Positions 37,401 to 50,363 of a stretch of 64,000 nt of DNA are shown piece after piece. A program made the position numbers and the translations under genes. Under the pieces are notes generated by a model that saw nothing but the letters and a program-made list of their open reading frames with translations, was not told the origin of the DNA and searched no databases. The stretch covers positions 84,561,130 through 84,625,129 of the forward strand of contig CM059567.1 in assembly GCA_030386875.1 (NCBI GenBank), written 5' to 3'. This stretch comes from Morinoia aosen. Lineage: Eukaryota; Arthropoda; Malacostraca; Amphipoda; Talitridae. Numbering within the stretch: position 1 is the stretch's first letter; every line of letters begins with the position of its first letter.

Positions 37401-39667
37401 TATCCTATGGTTAAGAAGCATTTGTAATTACCAGGATTTTAAGGAGTAAGATTTACCCCTTGAATCTGTGTAACGTTGTTTTTTTTAAAGGTTCGTGAAT
37501 CTACTCATCCAGTTTTTAAGATCGAATCCATCTCTATGAAACCCCTATCTCACTTGCTTATTATATCAGATGCTTTCATTATCTTGGTTCAAGATACGTT
37601 TCAATAATGCCAATGTATTGTATAGGATGTAAACGTAAGATACTAAATAAAATACACAGCTGCATCATACGCAGAGTTAAGAAATCGTGAGAAGTGTATT
37701 TCTCTGAACCCCATCATGGCTCTAATTCTTCAGCCACTGAATTTCACCATCATCTTGAAACATTTCATGAACAATTGCGCCGCTCCCATTTCACAAACTG
37801 CACCCGAAGCTTTTATACTCAGTTCTCTTTTCAGCAGAAAAACTAAAGAGAGTGCAACAAGCTTTTCCTTAAGCTTTGGCATCTCGTAACATGTGACGCA
37901 CGCGCACTGAACATCGCGGGCTAAATTGGCGGATTCATCACTTTAAAGGGCATGTGGAATTTTGTTGGTTATTCCTTTCATGTGCTTAAGGCATTCAAGA
38001 AATTAATCATTTCTAAACATTTTAAGATTTACATCGAGAAAATCTCTGAGTCACGGGCGCAGACTTGTTTTCTCAATGTCTTGCCATGCAAAAATATAGA
38101 AAAATAATTATCTCATTTTTCTACATGGTCGTATTTATTCCGATTCTCTTCATCCATCGATCGACAAGCTCGCGTCTTTCCTCTAAGGAGAACGTGCTTA
38201 ATGAAATTCTCCAGTCATTTATGGCGCTGCTCTATTTACTCCATTATGATAGGGTTAGCTGTGACCTCAATTCAAATTTAAACGATCCCTGATGACAGCC
38301 TAGGAGTACAATGTTTGTGCTGAGGATTTGCAATTGTTGGCTGATGAGAAATCACTGATTTTGTTTCTTGTGTATGCGTGTAACGACAAGCAGGCAAACT
38401 AACATCGCCATCTCATCAATATAGCAGACGATCAAGCTCTAACGTCACATAAGTTCCAAAAAATGCACATGCATCCATAGCTGTACGAAGTGCGATAGAC
38501 GTAAACTGATGATGGGACAGAAGTTCGGTATGCGTCAGTAAATACCGAATAGGCCTCCATCTATCAGCACCTTCTAGCTCTAAGTGAACATTCCCGATGG
38601 TGTAATTGTATTATCTTGCTACGACAAGCCTGCCTTTAACCAGCGAATATTCCGTAGGGGGTTGGTTGTACGTATATCTGTCGTGTAAAACCTGCTAAAA
38701 ACGACATTAAATTACGAGTATAACAATCAGTAGTTGGTGTTCGTTTTGGCTGTGTTCAGAAGATACGCGGATTTCAGAGGACACGCAACGTCAGATTTAG
38801 ATTCGGTTTACACGCAATTTTATTGCACGAAATCAAAACTATTGTTCTCACTCCACTCAGTTATGCACTAAATACAAACAGAGAAAATGATCAGTTTTAA
38901 ATAATATAAAAGTGGGGTGATGTTTGCCTTCCGGATGATGTAGGAAACCAAACATGAAGGCAAAAATCCTCATTAGCGCACGACCACTGGCGCTCAGTCG
39001 AACCTATTATCTACGTTTTGATTATATTTCTGAGGAGTATTTCGGTGCAGGGTCCGCCAGGTTTTGTTGGTGTATTTCTTCAATATGCACTAATGTTGAT
39101 CCTATCTCAGCAACTCATACGTTGGAAGATCGAAAGATATAGGAGGCGAGGTGCGTGACGAGTTTATTCAAAATTATCTCAAAATTATAAATAGCCTAAC
39201 ACCATTCTTTATTCCGAACGGTCGACTTGTGTTCAATTTTGTACTCACTCTTATATTTATTTAGACATTTTAGAATGTTTAGTAACCAGGTGGTATTCAC
39301 TCCGCACATGTATGCCTCAGGTTACTTCGTCTGTCACATCTCCTCATTAATTTCGGTGGGATTGCAGGAAATGAAATGCTGGAATGCTTTTCCTTGAAAT
39401 ATTTTTTCCTTTGATGCAGTCGTGTATTCTCCAAAAATGCTTAGACTATCTCGCTATTTTGTGCTCACCGGCGCCCAGAAGCTTAATAATATCTGTTCAT
39501 TACTCAGTGTGTCAAACTGTCACTCATGCTGTACTCTTCATGCATTAATTTTTTAATATCTGACATCCGTTAAATTCAGTCCTGCCACTCAGTTTTTATG
39601 TCCCTATTTCTCAAAATATTCGAGCTCTATGAAAGACTTTTTTCCGTTTTCATAATTTTTGAAACCC
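34498..39667. other. long AT-rich stretch, nothing recognised
   Basis: No repeat family, RNA or coding pattern seen. Open frames (35694-35951 minus, 37225, 38065, 38954 plus) are of chance length. Confidence 0.5.
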
Positions 39668-39679
39668 TTGCGCTTTAAA

Positions 39680-39987
39680 GACAATGTGAGGGCCCGAGCT
39701 AAAGGTTAGGTAGGCCTTCTTTTTGTTAAAATAACATAGGTTTTCGTTTTGTTACGGACCATCTTTTTTCGGTTCACTGCTGTCCTGTTTTTTCAGCACC
39801 TACTACTTTCTTCTTCAACTTCGATCTTGTTTCATGAACTTCTTTCTCATCTTACTGTTTCTATGCTCTTTCTGCATAGATTACGCGTTCACTTAACTCC
39901 ATACTAAATGGTGCCTTCTTCCTTCCTCTCTTTGGATCTCATTTGTTGAGGATAGAGGCTTAAACTAACTAATAATCTAATCTAATC
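39680..39987 (+). mobile_element. retroposon copy S1 (5' truncated)
   Basis: Flanked by a perfect 12-bp target duplication TTGCGCTTTAAA (39668-39679 and 39988-39999). The body starts within the family consensus at ACAATGTGAGGGCCCGAGCT and ends in TAATCTAATCTAATC. It matches the other copies closely (TTACGGACCATC, CTAAATGGTGCCTTC), so it is young. No ORF. Confidence 0.85.
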
Positions 39988-39999
39988 TTGCGCTTTAAA

Positions 40000-40740
40000 A
40001 CGACGTTCTATGCTTCTCACATTCGTGGGGAGCATTGGAACCCCTCCTAGGAACCCCTTTTACATTCCCCTTCCCATATTGAGATCTCGTGTTTCACTTT
40101 TTCTGTGTCTTGGGGAAAATAAACAAGTCATCGAGGTAAAACGTTTTCGTGTCGATTTACACTGTGGTTGCAGTTCAATAGTGCTCATTACTGTTTTCAG
40201 TATAAGTGATTATTGGAATTATAAATAAGACAGTAATGCACGTGTTTGAAAAACACTACTTTAGAGTATTTTTGAAGAGATCCGATAAAAACCCTTAATG
40301 CAATGGAAAAACAATTACTGTATTTTTATGAATACAGTTTAGAAACTTTTCCTTGCCTTATTTTCAAATTGGTTCTCTCTTAGCACTGGAGCGCGGATTC
40401 CATTCATTTTCTATCTCGAGTGCCGAATCTATCGCGGATGATTCGCGGATGATTGCAAAACTACCATCAAGATTCATTTGTCACGATTTACGCCATCGAG
40501 AAATCCTCGCCTGTCTAACAGAGCTGCGTCAGGAGGGTGTTGAGAGGTGGGAGCTTTCGGAGTTCATTGCAACTATACTGAAAATTTTATTAAACTTTAA
40601 TTCCATATACTTATAGAACTTTACAGACTAAAGCTTTAGTGCGACATTCAAAGGAATGTGTTCAGAAAAAATATGATTTTAAACTTTTCCTTACTTCATT
40701 TACCATACAATTTTCTTTTTTACCTGTAGCAAATCCTGAA
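40000..40740. other. AT-rich stretch, no gene seen
   Basis: Plus-strand frames at 40010 and 40353 have no recognisable motif. Confidence 0.45.
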
Positions 40741-41448
40741 TTGGACCGCAAATTAATCAAGGCATCTTATTAAGTATAATGAGTTGTAAATTATTTCATC
40801 TCTAAAACTAATCCGTATACATTTACAAAATAAATGTTTTATCTCCTCAAGTGAACATATGGTTGTGATAACCTTGAAAGTCCGAGATTGGACTTACCTG
40901 AAGCTCAGCGTCTCAAATTGGACCGCAAATTAATCAAGGCATCTTATTAAGTATAATGAGTTGTAAATTATTTCATCTCTAAAACTAATCCGTATACATT
41001 TACAAAATAAATGTTTTATCTCCTCAAGTGAACATATGGTTGTGATAACCTTGAAAGTCCGAGATTGGACTTACCTGAAGCTCAGCGTCTCAAATTGGAC
41101 CGCAAATTAATCAAGGCATCTTATTAAGTATAATGAGTTGTAAATTATTTCATCTCTAAAACTAATCCGTATACATTTACAAAATAAATGTTTTATCTCC
41201 TCAAGTGAACATATGGTTGTGATAACCTTGAAAGTCCGAGATTGGACTTACCTGAAGCTCAGCGTCTCAAATTGGACCGCAAATTAATCAAGGCATCTTA
41301 TTAAGTATAATGAGTTGTAAATTATTTCATCTCTAAAACTAATCCGTATACATTTACAAAATAAATGTTTTATCTCCTCAAGTGAACATATGGTTGTGAT
41401 AACCTTGAAAGTCCGAGATTGGACTTACCTGAAGCTCAGCGTCTCAAG
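40741..41448. repeat. tandem array, four 177-bp units
   Basis: Units start with TTGGACCGCAAATTAATC at 40741, 40918, 41095 and 41272, exactly 177 bp apart, and look identical by eye. Each contains ATTGGAC twice (unit start and within CCGAGATTGGACTTACC), i.e. two inverted CCAAT cores. The array ends in GCGTCTCAA at 41447 and runs straight into a GC-rich promoter-like island. Monomer length is in the range of nucleosome-length satellites. Perfect identity means very recent expansion, gene conversion or an assembly effect. Confidence 0.9.
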
Positions 41449-41700
41449 ACTCAGAGTGACTTGCTGTAACATCCTGTAGCTGTGAGGAAGTGGCGGTTGA
41501 GACATCCACAAAGTGGCGCGGTCTGTGCGTGAACTCCCTCAAGTTCCCGTGTGTGGTGGTTTGGTGGAGCAGGTAGGCGATCACGCGGCGATCATTCGAG
41601 TCGCGGCCGCGGCAGTGAAGGCACGTGTCGTGTGTCAGCACCGTGTGTTTTTTGTGCTGTGGTATCTGTTCTAGCTGCAGTGAACGTTTCGTGTTTAATT
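41449..41700 (+). promoter_or_regulatory. CpG-rich island with Inr and DPE, likely alternative promoter
   Basis: TCATTC at 41592-41597 matches the insect initiator TCAKTY (A at 41594 as +1). At exactly +28 to +33 lies GCACGT (41621-41626), which satisfies the DPE functional range DSWYVY. No TATA box. The surrounding 250 bp is CpG-rich, including GCGGCCGC. Upstream plus-strand sequence contains a CAG|GTAGGC donor near 41572, and an antisense 65-codon frame spans the island. I read it as a TATA-less promoter; what it would transcribe is not visible. Confidence 0.4.
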
Positions 41701-43063
41701 ACCGCAGTATATTTGTAGCAGGTATTATTTGTGTTGCTTAGTGATAGGTGGTGATGAATTCACAGTTCGTGGCGCGTTGCTAGCGCACGAGGGGCGTTTT
41801 TCTCGATTGCTCTTCATGGCTCAAGTTGCGTCACTGTTTTTTTTATTGAGGCTGAAATCACTCATGGAGGATAAATGCCGTGTTTTTGCTTTACTGTTTG
41901 CGTGCGTTCCTGGTGTACGGTTTCGTATTTAATTGGAGTTCCCTACATGAGAATACCAATTTTTCGGCCGTTTATTCCAACTGACGTCAGTTTCCATATA
42001 TCTATGTCTAGATCAGTCATTTTAAAGAGTAATTATTTTTTAAAAATATCCATGTTGGAAAAGTGAAGCGTGCTCAATCCTCAGCAGTATACACAAAGAG
42101 AGAGAGAGAGCTCTGGTTCTAAGCGGTGCGTCGCATGCTAATTTGGATGTTTGGAGTGTGATGGTGTTGAGTTTTGAAGTTCTCCCTAATTTTCCTGCAG
42201 TTCTTGCTTCTGGCTATTGACTGGTAATGCTTAAACTTGCTACATTTTCTACTCCTTGCGTTTCCGAGGCATTTTTGCGGTTTTAGCCGTTGTTCAGTTT
42301 CAAACCAAGCTACGACAAATATACGTTCTAATGAGGAAAACAAAACCACTTGAAAATTAATGATTAGGCTTTGTTTAATTTTTTCAAATAGAAGTTCGTT
42401 ACTGCTGAGTTATAAGCCGTCATTGTTAATAAACAGCGTAGATCATAACAGGAAGTTACATTTCACCTTTACCCTGAGTGATCAATATCACCTAATTAAC
42501 TTGCGTCCACAGCCTTCTGAGTCGTATCTTATTTGCTGATTGTATTCATTCCGTGTACTGATGAACCCGGAACTGTGGATAAATTCTCCGCCTCGAATCA
42601 AGGTATGACAGAAAAATGGCCTCCATTCGTAAGTTCGAGCACCATATTTAGTGGCTGAGTAATTTCATTATCAATGTCGCTAATGTCATTGAATACCTCA
42701 AATGATAAAATTAGACCTACAGCCAATCTTAAAGTGGTAGTAAAATTACTTCGTTGTGAAATCATTTAAGTATCTCCTTTTCTCCTTTAGAACATTTTTT
42801 TCAAACATTTTCATTTGCGGTGCAAATAAACTACCATTGAAAATCACATTAAGGAATGCTAACACCTGTTACTTTTCCTTGCGGCATGAGGTGAAATGAG
42901 ATCGTGCTGAAACAAATACTATTCCCAAAGATTGAAGACCAAGATTTGGGACGTTTTCAGAGAGTTACTGACCAATGCAGGATGTGCACAATGGTGCGGT
43001 GATGAACATAGTAAGTCGACATGCCCTACCTGAAACCTCCAGCATTTGCGTTCGTTCACTCAG
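41701..43063. other. AT-rich stretch with a short (GA)n
   Basis: (GA)7 at 42097-42111. A possible 30-bp exon between AATGCAG (42987) and ATA|GTAAGT (near 43012) cannot be supported by frame. Confidence 0.35.
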
Positions 43064-43173
43064 CACCCCAGCAAGCGGCGTGACAGTCTGGCCGCTGCTC
43101 TTCGTGATGGCGTCTGTGGTGGTGCTGCAGTGGCCAGCCCTCTGGAGCGTATCTCTCGAGGCCGACCTCCAGT
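43064..43173 (+). CDS. possible 110-bp internal exon
   Basis: The acceptor TTCGTTCACTCAG ends at 43063 and the donor GTGAGT starts at 43174. In phase 0 the exon encodes HPSKRRDSLAAALRDG... then ASPLERISRGRPP, hydrophilic with a basic SKRR; in phase 2 entry it encodes a hydrophobic run (VTVWPLLFVMASVVVLQW). Only the phase 2 entry agrees with the exon ending at 31219, but the phase 0 reading looks more natural, so the link is unresolved. The antisense strand is also open. Unknown function. Confidence 0.22.
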
Positions 43174-43813
43174 GTGAGTTTTGCGGTGGCAGATATTGTT
43201 CGCGGTGTTGGTTAAATTCTTATTTCACACCAATTGCTCGTTTGGACACCTATTTCTCGAATTTAATTCACTGAAAATGTCACATTGTAGATTTTGTTTC
43301 CTTCTTTGCTAACTTTAAGGTGTGATTGAAATGTCAGCGCTAGATTGTTTGTCAACGGGAAAATCTTTAGACTGTGGAAAAATGGCCCTTAATTTCACTC
43401 GTAAACTGAAGTGTCAGAATTTCTTAGGAACAGCCGATTGTTCATATGGTTGAGTGGGTCAAGTTAGGCAAGGTTATATAAATGATTTACTTTGATGTTA
43501 ATTTGGACGATCAACTATATATTGAAACTTTGGAAATAAAGTTTAAAGGAGCTGCCTGAAAGTAAACCAAATAGTTGAATACCGAAGTTGACGTAAAAAA
43601 AATTATCTAATTTAACCCTACCGACTATTTGGACAATTATCTGCGTACGAAATTCGTGAAATGACGGCAAATTTCTGATGGATTACGAAAAAGTAGTGAA
43701 CTAATTTTTATAAAATTAAACAATCGTTAGTCGGTTTGATGAATTTTAGAACTTTTTTGGGGCTCACCTCAAGGAGAGTGATTCATTGGGAATCCTCTTA
43801 CCTTCGCTTTAGT

Positions 43814-44152
43814 TAGATTGGATGTTAATATAAGCCTCGCTAATCGCTAAAAGAAAAGCATACCGAAGGGAGGAAGGCACCATTTAGTAGGGAGATAGGG
43901 AACGCAGAACTTAAGCAGATTGGACATAGATAGGAACATTAAGTTGAGAAAGAAGTTTAGGAAACAAGATAAAAGTTAAAGTTAAAGGCGCTGAAAAACA
44001 GGACAGCAGTAAATTAAAAAAAGGTAGTCCTTAACATAACAAAAAATATTTAAAAAAAGAAGGCTTACCTAACTCCCAGCTAGGACCCTCAAACATTTTC
44101 CCCCTGGGAGTGCTAATTCCCCTAGATACAATAGTTGTATTCCCCTGAGAGG
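43814..44152 (-). mobile_element. retroposon copy S2 (minus strand)
   Basis: The only clear antisense copy of the family. A 13-bp duplication CCTTCGCTTTAGT flanks it (43801-43813 and 44153-44165). Its head (CCTCTCAGGGG...) faces right and the tail, here TTAACATCCAATCTA instead of pure TAATC repeats, faces left. Confidence 0.85.
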
Positions 44153-44165
44153 CCTTCGCTTTAGT

Positions 44166-45042
44166 CCTGAGTATAGTTTTTTACTCTGCTCATCAATAAT
44201 TCTGAAATATAAAATACTTTGGCTAAAAGCTCAATACGGGGAGAAAAACCGTTTCTATTTAAGGAGGATTATGAACATTTAATCCGTTTCTTATTTGTTT
44301 ACAGCTGAGCCACTATAGGAGTAAATTGCTGGTAGTAGTTCTCATCAGCGCACCTTTAAGGCGTGGTCGAAACTGTTTTTGTTCACCGTAGTCATGCAGT
44401 GGTCCCTTTTGTATAAAGATTTAGTAGAATTAACTTTGTAACTGGTTAGCTTATTTTTCAATTTTTACTTCGGCAATGCAGCGAGTGCTCTGAAGCAGAT
44501 TTTTTCCTGGGGTGTATTAGATGCGTCATCTCTCAATATTTCTCATCTTGGATCTATCGAATAGCTTATTGTTGCTCTCTGCAACTGTTGAATTTTCCCA
44601 GGGCAATTGTTGTATAGCTTATATGCAGGTGATTGTATGGATAAATAACACGTATTTCACCGAGTTTCGGAAAATCCAAAGTATTAAAAAGCATACCAGT
44701 AATTGTGTGCGGTGGGTCATGCTTAGGGTTTGCCAGCGACGAAACGATCCATCGATCGGTCGTTTGAAAAATTCTAACAATTTTTTTAAATTAATGGTAT
44801 TTAATTTAGTTAATGTTAATGCTTGATATTTATAAATTTGCTAATCACTTTTGACTTTGAATTCGAGATGAATATTGAGCTTCAGTTTAACCCATCGCAG
44901 ACAACGAGTTAAAATGCCTTCACTCGGATTGGAGTTTTTACCTTTATCAGGAGAGTCGTATCAGCGATCATTCCTTTATCTATTCAATAGCTTATCGGGG
45001 GGCGTTCGAGCAGATTAACTAACTGAAATGTCGGAATGAGCG
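44166..45042. other. AT-rich stretch, no gene seen
   Basis: The 101-codon plus frame at 44521 has no recognisable feature. Confidence 0.45.
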
Positions 45043-45202
45043 ATATAATGCGATACGCTTGCAAAAGTCTAGATTTCATGCGTTAAAATATTTTTCGTGT
45101 GTGATGTTAATCCCTGATGACGTAGTCGTTGTCAGGGATTCACACACGAAAAATATTTTAACGCATAAAATCTAGACTTTTGCAAGCGTATCGCATTATA
45201 TA
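45043..45202. repeat. 160-bp palindrome (foldback MITE)
   Basis: The left arm starts ATATAATGCGATACGCTTGC and the right arm ends GCAAGCGTATCGCATTATAT; about 70 bp pairs with one or two mismatches, and the centre is CCTGATGACGTAGTCGTTGT. No coding capacity. Unrelated in sequence to the foldbacks at 3960, 4889 and 13845. Confidence 0.8.
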
Positions 45203-48200
45203 GCTTGAATACAGGGTGAAGCCATCGCAAATTTAACGTTGTGAATTTGTATGGTGTGTTGATAACTCCTAGCCTGGAGCGAGGCGTGAGGCGTATCAGA
45301 TCTGGTTTAGACTACTGAAGTGTAAAAAATTTTAAATAATTTTAGTTCGGAAAATATTTATTTTTGTAATGATCTGATCAGAATTGCGCTTTTTGCAAAT
45401 GCCTGCGTTTAAACGTAAAACAAACCCGAACCAAATAAAAAATCCAGTTTACATAAACGCATGAAACTGGGTTTAAAACTTGTCTGAACACATTCAAGTT
45501 GATTTGTGTACGTACCTAATGTATTTGGTCGTGCTAACTGAGCTTCATGCCATTTCAAGTCTCAAGTGTTATATTTACGAGTTTTTACGAGCTAGAAATT
45601 TTTATGTGGAGAAGAATGAAGTGTGATAAGTTGTTAGAAATCGTGGTGGACCATAGTACAGCTTTCGAATAGCTCTGAAACCTAAATGTCTACACTGAAG
45701 TTATTTGATGCGTTCACACCCTCTAAGTGAGCGTTGCCTATTTTAACGCGTTACATTGCCGTATACTACGCTCGTGCAGCGGAAGAGAGCGTTCTCTTCG
45801 TAATTATTTTGCAAGTGCCGTGAACGTTTAGTTTAATAGGTAAGAAGATTTTGTTCTTCTGTATTTATTTGGGAAATTCTGTTCCTTTCCAAACACCCTT
45901 TCGGCTCTTGAAGCAACCTCCTGCGCGACTACTTCGGAGTTATTATTGTAAAAATCAGGCTCTATACAATATTTTATTTCGGTGCTCTTTCCATTGCTGG
46001 TAAAATGGATTAAAAGAAGCTATGGGGTTCTCGTCAGAGTCAAACATGGATTTGGAACAAGGACTGCGAGGGAAGACTTATGAGCTTTTGGAATTGATTT
46101 CCAAGTTTCTCATCCTGGAATTCATTTTACCATCGATTTCGTAGAAAACGGGAAAAAAATTTTGAGAGCAACTTTTTAATTCACTATCACTTGCTCATAA
46201 TTCATAACGAATTTTTGTCTGTTTCAGTATTTTACTTTACGGTTTTTTGAATTTGCGCAATATTTTCATTTCATGTTCATTTGTTTAAACATTTTGCCGA
46301 GCTTCATTAACTGAAGCTGCCAGAGCGCTATGTTCTGGCAGTACCTTTGCAAGGCCTGCAAAAGGCAATTGAAAAAGCCGCTGTTCAGTTGTCCGCCATG
46401 AAAGGGAGCAGTTCTCGGTCTCACGAGACGAGTTTCTCAAGACTGTTCTTGGCCGCTATTTGGGACACTGACGGCAGCTCCGACCGTGCGTCATCGCTTC
46501 TTTTAGCGTTCTCGCTGATTTCTGGTCTCCTATTCAATGTTATGTTTTTATAGGGAGTGATGAATACGTATTCTATGGGTTACCTGTTTTAAGTGTCAAC
46601 TCCATGGCTTAGCTCGCATTCAATACGTCCGCAATATTTTGCTGAAGAATTACGTGGTTTTGGTCTCATCTCCACTGAGATTCCTCTTCTCTCGTTTGAT
46701 GCTTGTTTCTTTAGATTTTATTGATTAATATACCATGAGCGCAATATTTTGGACCACTGTGACGTAAGTAGCAAAATCATATTCAATCATGCCTCAATGA
46801 TTTCATTCATGGAACAAATCTTCTCAGGTGTCGTCTTAGTAAATTCCGCCTTGAAGATAGTATATGATAAAAAGTTAATTTCGAATATATATCTGTACAA
46901 TTCGATTTAAACTTTGAGTTTTAAATAGTTAAAATCGATCAACTCCTGAACGGAACCTTTGCATTTAAATTTGTGGGATTATTGTGAGCATTTATTGTTG
47001 CTGAATATCTTGAGAGGCTACGTAATGAGAGTAATTTACCTACTTACGGATATTTGTGATCAAAAATCAGTAATTCAGCAAAGGTTACTTCGTTCACACC
47101 TTACTCAAAGTTTGTTTCCTAAGTGGCACATGTATATTCGTGAGTAGATCAGCACGTGTCATATTCCAATATTCCTTAACTTTTTAATATCAGTATTTTT
47201 ATACTAATGCTGCCGTTATTACAACCACCAACATCAAACTAGCACTGGCATCAAGTAGTCACCGATATTAGAAAGAGGAAGGAGCTGCCAGAAGGAGAAA
47301 ATTTTAAAGGGCAAATTAGGGTACAAATTTTGAAATTTAACGAGAAATACATTATATTTAGGCTATTTTTGGAAGGTGACCGTAAAGTCCTGCAGGGTGT
47401 TAAAGGGTTGAAAATGAATAGTTTGAAACGATCTTGTAGTTGTTGATTCTGAAAGTGGAATTGTTCAGTGTATGAATTTAAAGTTCATTTAGCAAGTATT
47501 TCACGCACATTTCCGTAGAGTGAAATAAGTATCATGAGTGCTTTTGAATTTTAATTAAAGTGAATAATGCCATAATGTCAGTTCATTATTTGTGGCGTAG
47601 TTGTAGTTATTTCTGTAAATCTCCGTTTCAAAGCTCTTTGCCCTTGTTTCTCCCAATCCTCAATTTTAATGCAACTCAATTGGGATTCCCAGAGTTAATC
47701 CTACTATTTCTTGGCGTATAACTTTTTGTGTTACATCTGTAATTATTTTATTATAATCTATGTATGGCGTGCTGTAAGCGGTAAAAGTGAATTCCTATTA
47801 AAATTGGGATGTGTAGGGGGTTGCTTCCGCGTGGAAAATGCACCTCACGCCACCAACTTCTATTTCACAGAAATCTTAGACGATAGCGTTAGCTTTATCG
47901 GGTGTGTATAGCTCCCTTAAACACTCACATGCACTGCCATTGTTGGTCACAAACATTTCGCAAGTTACACCCTGACCAAGCTGCGTGGTGTGGGGACCAC
48001 CCAGCGTATACAGTAAGGAACACCTGCATAGTTTCAGATGCAATTATCTGAATGTGTACTTGGATGCACCTCATTGTGCTTTTGTGGTGTATGTGCTATT
48101 ACTGGTTTCGTGTGTGATTATTTTACAGTTTGCCATTTTTCTAAAGGAAGGCTGTTATTATTATTGCAAAGCTATTTATTTTCAATAAATTCAGAGTTTT

Positions 48201-48979
48201 CATTTTCATACGGGTAAAAATGTGCTTTTGGTAACTCCTTCATTCTGCCTCTCTTGAACAATCTACACGTTTTTCTCTGCTGGAAATGTTGTTCAATAAG
48301 ATTACATGATGTGTACTTCAATACTCGCCGAAATTTCAAATCCTCGGTAAAAGTGCCATTTAACTGCAATGTGTTTACCAATGTCCTTTTTTTCGTAGGA
48401 GCTGGAGTTTCTTGCGTCATTTATGTGCCACTTATGACGCAGATGTCAGTGGAATTATTTCATGCCGATGGAAAATTTATTGGAATTCTCCTTCATAGTA
48501 GTGTTAGCACCAATCTTATATATGAGATCGGCAAAAACTATCCGTTTTAAAGTTTCTTTGTTCTCCCACACCCATTTCGTGAAGAAAATGTTATAGTCTG
48601 CATTAGTGTTTGCAAGTATGTAATTACCAGTGTATACAAAAAGCAGCTTTTATTTACTCGTTCCATGACTCACTGGCCATAACATCGATCGCTGTAGAGT
48701 AGTGGTTGTACTCGTATCCTCACCGCTTCAGTTCGGATCGATTGCCTGCTTACTGCAGGTCTTCTTGCTCGATATTTACACCTCTGTCTCCATATCACCG
48801 CGACACGTGCGATGCGTGTGTATGGCTCCCTCTAAATGTTAAAATATCACTATGTCTGTGTAGTATTACCCTGCTAATTTGGTCATGTATACAGCATTGT
48901 TGCCAACTTCGAAGTTACAGCCGAGAGATTCCTTTGAATAGGGACCTTTAATCTCTCTCTCCCTCCCTCTCTCTCTCCC

Positions 48980-49012
<33 letters not shown>

Positions 49013-49970
49013 GAGATCGGGCTGAAACTCTTAACTGGTCTAAAACTCCCTCTGAATCACGAATCTTTAGTTGCCTCACTAGCTGTGTCTTCGAAATTTA
49101 TTTCTTCTTTTACGGTGAACCGACCACTCGAATTTGCCACCGAACAAGGAAGAGACGGAGCTACTTGAGCGAGACCTGGCGTCGAACTCAAGTACACAAT
49201 ACGTCTTGGGCTTGTTCCTTATTTATTTAATGTGGAGTTACTTGAGAAATCAAATAGAATTACCCCAAGGCGTAAGTGTACTCATGAGATGATCTTTATT
49301 CTGCGCAACCAGCTGTAATATTGTCCCACGTTTTGTAGTACAATCAATGAGATTTCACCCAATGATATTTTTTATGCTAAACTCAATTCTGCATCTTCGA
49401 GTTAAATTTTGTATCAGCACGTATAAGGGAGCTGGACGAATAATTCCTAATTTTACAATGATATTTTTAATTGTTATTGTTCCATTACGCCTAATTTCTC
49501 CCTCAAATTTAATTATTGGATAAGAAAAAAAAAGACACCGTAGGTCAATACCGATAATCGCAGAGCTGAAATTTCAATGGACAAGTATACGGAGAAATAA
49601 TTGCGTTTTGCGATCAATAATTCGTAGTGTGATGACTCAGATGTCTTCAATGTAGCGGAACACGTTGCTGTTATCGCCCGCGGAAGTTCCTAAGGCTTAT
49701 CAGGGCAGTTCCGTCAGCAGCGCTCGACTTTTCATGTGCTACATTTCACACGGCCGGCCGTATCTGTTTCTTTCCTGCATTTCAAGTGACGCGTTTGAGT
49801 TAAATACATATTCTAAAACAGTATCTGACGAATTAGCGTTGACGAATGAATCTTTCCCCGGATAATTGTAGCCGCACATTCACATAAGTAATCGCTTATT
49901 TTAAGTGTGCTTTCATAACAAATAAAATTAACAACGCTTTTAATGAGCAGTGTTAAAATTCGTGTCCACG
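45203..49970. other. AT-rich stretch, a CT microsatellite and weak GC patches
   Basis: 46330-46530 is GC-balanced with a 68-codon plus frame; 49650-49770 is similar. Neither has agreeing splice signals. Nothing else recognised. Confidence 0.4.
48951..49012. repeat. (CT)n / (CCCT)n microsatellite
   Basis: About 62 bp of CT with interspersed CCCTCC units. Confidence 0.9.
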
Positions 49971-49973
49971 CAC

Positions 49974-50183
49974 TCATCCTGGACTCCCGGGTCTTGCTGA
50001 GGTAGCAATCGTCGGATCGATGCGTCGTGCTCTCCTCTGGACACCCACAGGACGCGGCGCGGCCGGTCCCACGCAGCTGCGCCGCCGGAACACCTGAGGC
50101 CGCCGCTTGCACCGCGCCCGTTCCGCCGTGCGGCGACGAACTCTTGCTCTGTGCATGACTTTCATTGCCTGTGGCAGATGCGA
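49974..50183 (-). CDS. possible GC-rich exon, strand uncertain
   Basis: On the minus strand an acceptor with a good pyrimidine tract (CAATTTCCTCGCATCTGCCACAG ending about 50184, shown in part) opens a frame reading NESHAQSKSSSPHGGTGAV then QAAASGVPAAQLRGTG, open on to 49813. This Ser/Gly/Ala-rich composition suits a disordered region of a regulatory protein. On the plus strand ACACCCACAG at 50050 opens another frame that ends at a stop (DAARPVPRSCAAGTPEAAAC). CpG-rich DNA is poor in stops on both strands, so neither is proven. Confidence 0.22.
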   Translation of the reverse strand, partial: SHLPQAMKVMHRARVRRRTAERARCKRRPQVFRRRSCVGPAAPRPVGVQRRARRIDPTIATSARPGSPG

Positions 50184-50363
50184 GGAAATTGAAGCTGGTT
50201 TCATTTTTCTTTCTTGCGCATTTGCCACATTATTCCCTCAAGGGGTTACAACTATAGTGTGTCGATAAGAATTAGCGCTCCCACGTGGACTACGTGAGGT
50301 CACCAACTTAAGTTATGGAGGCTTTCTATTTGTAGCAATAGACAGCTTTTTATTTGTTTCGGA

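Noticed and set aside
45212-45232. ATACAGGGTGAAGCC as a second mariner end
   Set aside because: Only nine bases match the 13.8-kb terminus and no partner is nearby.
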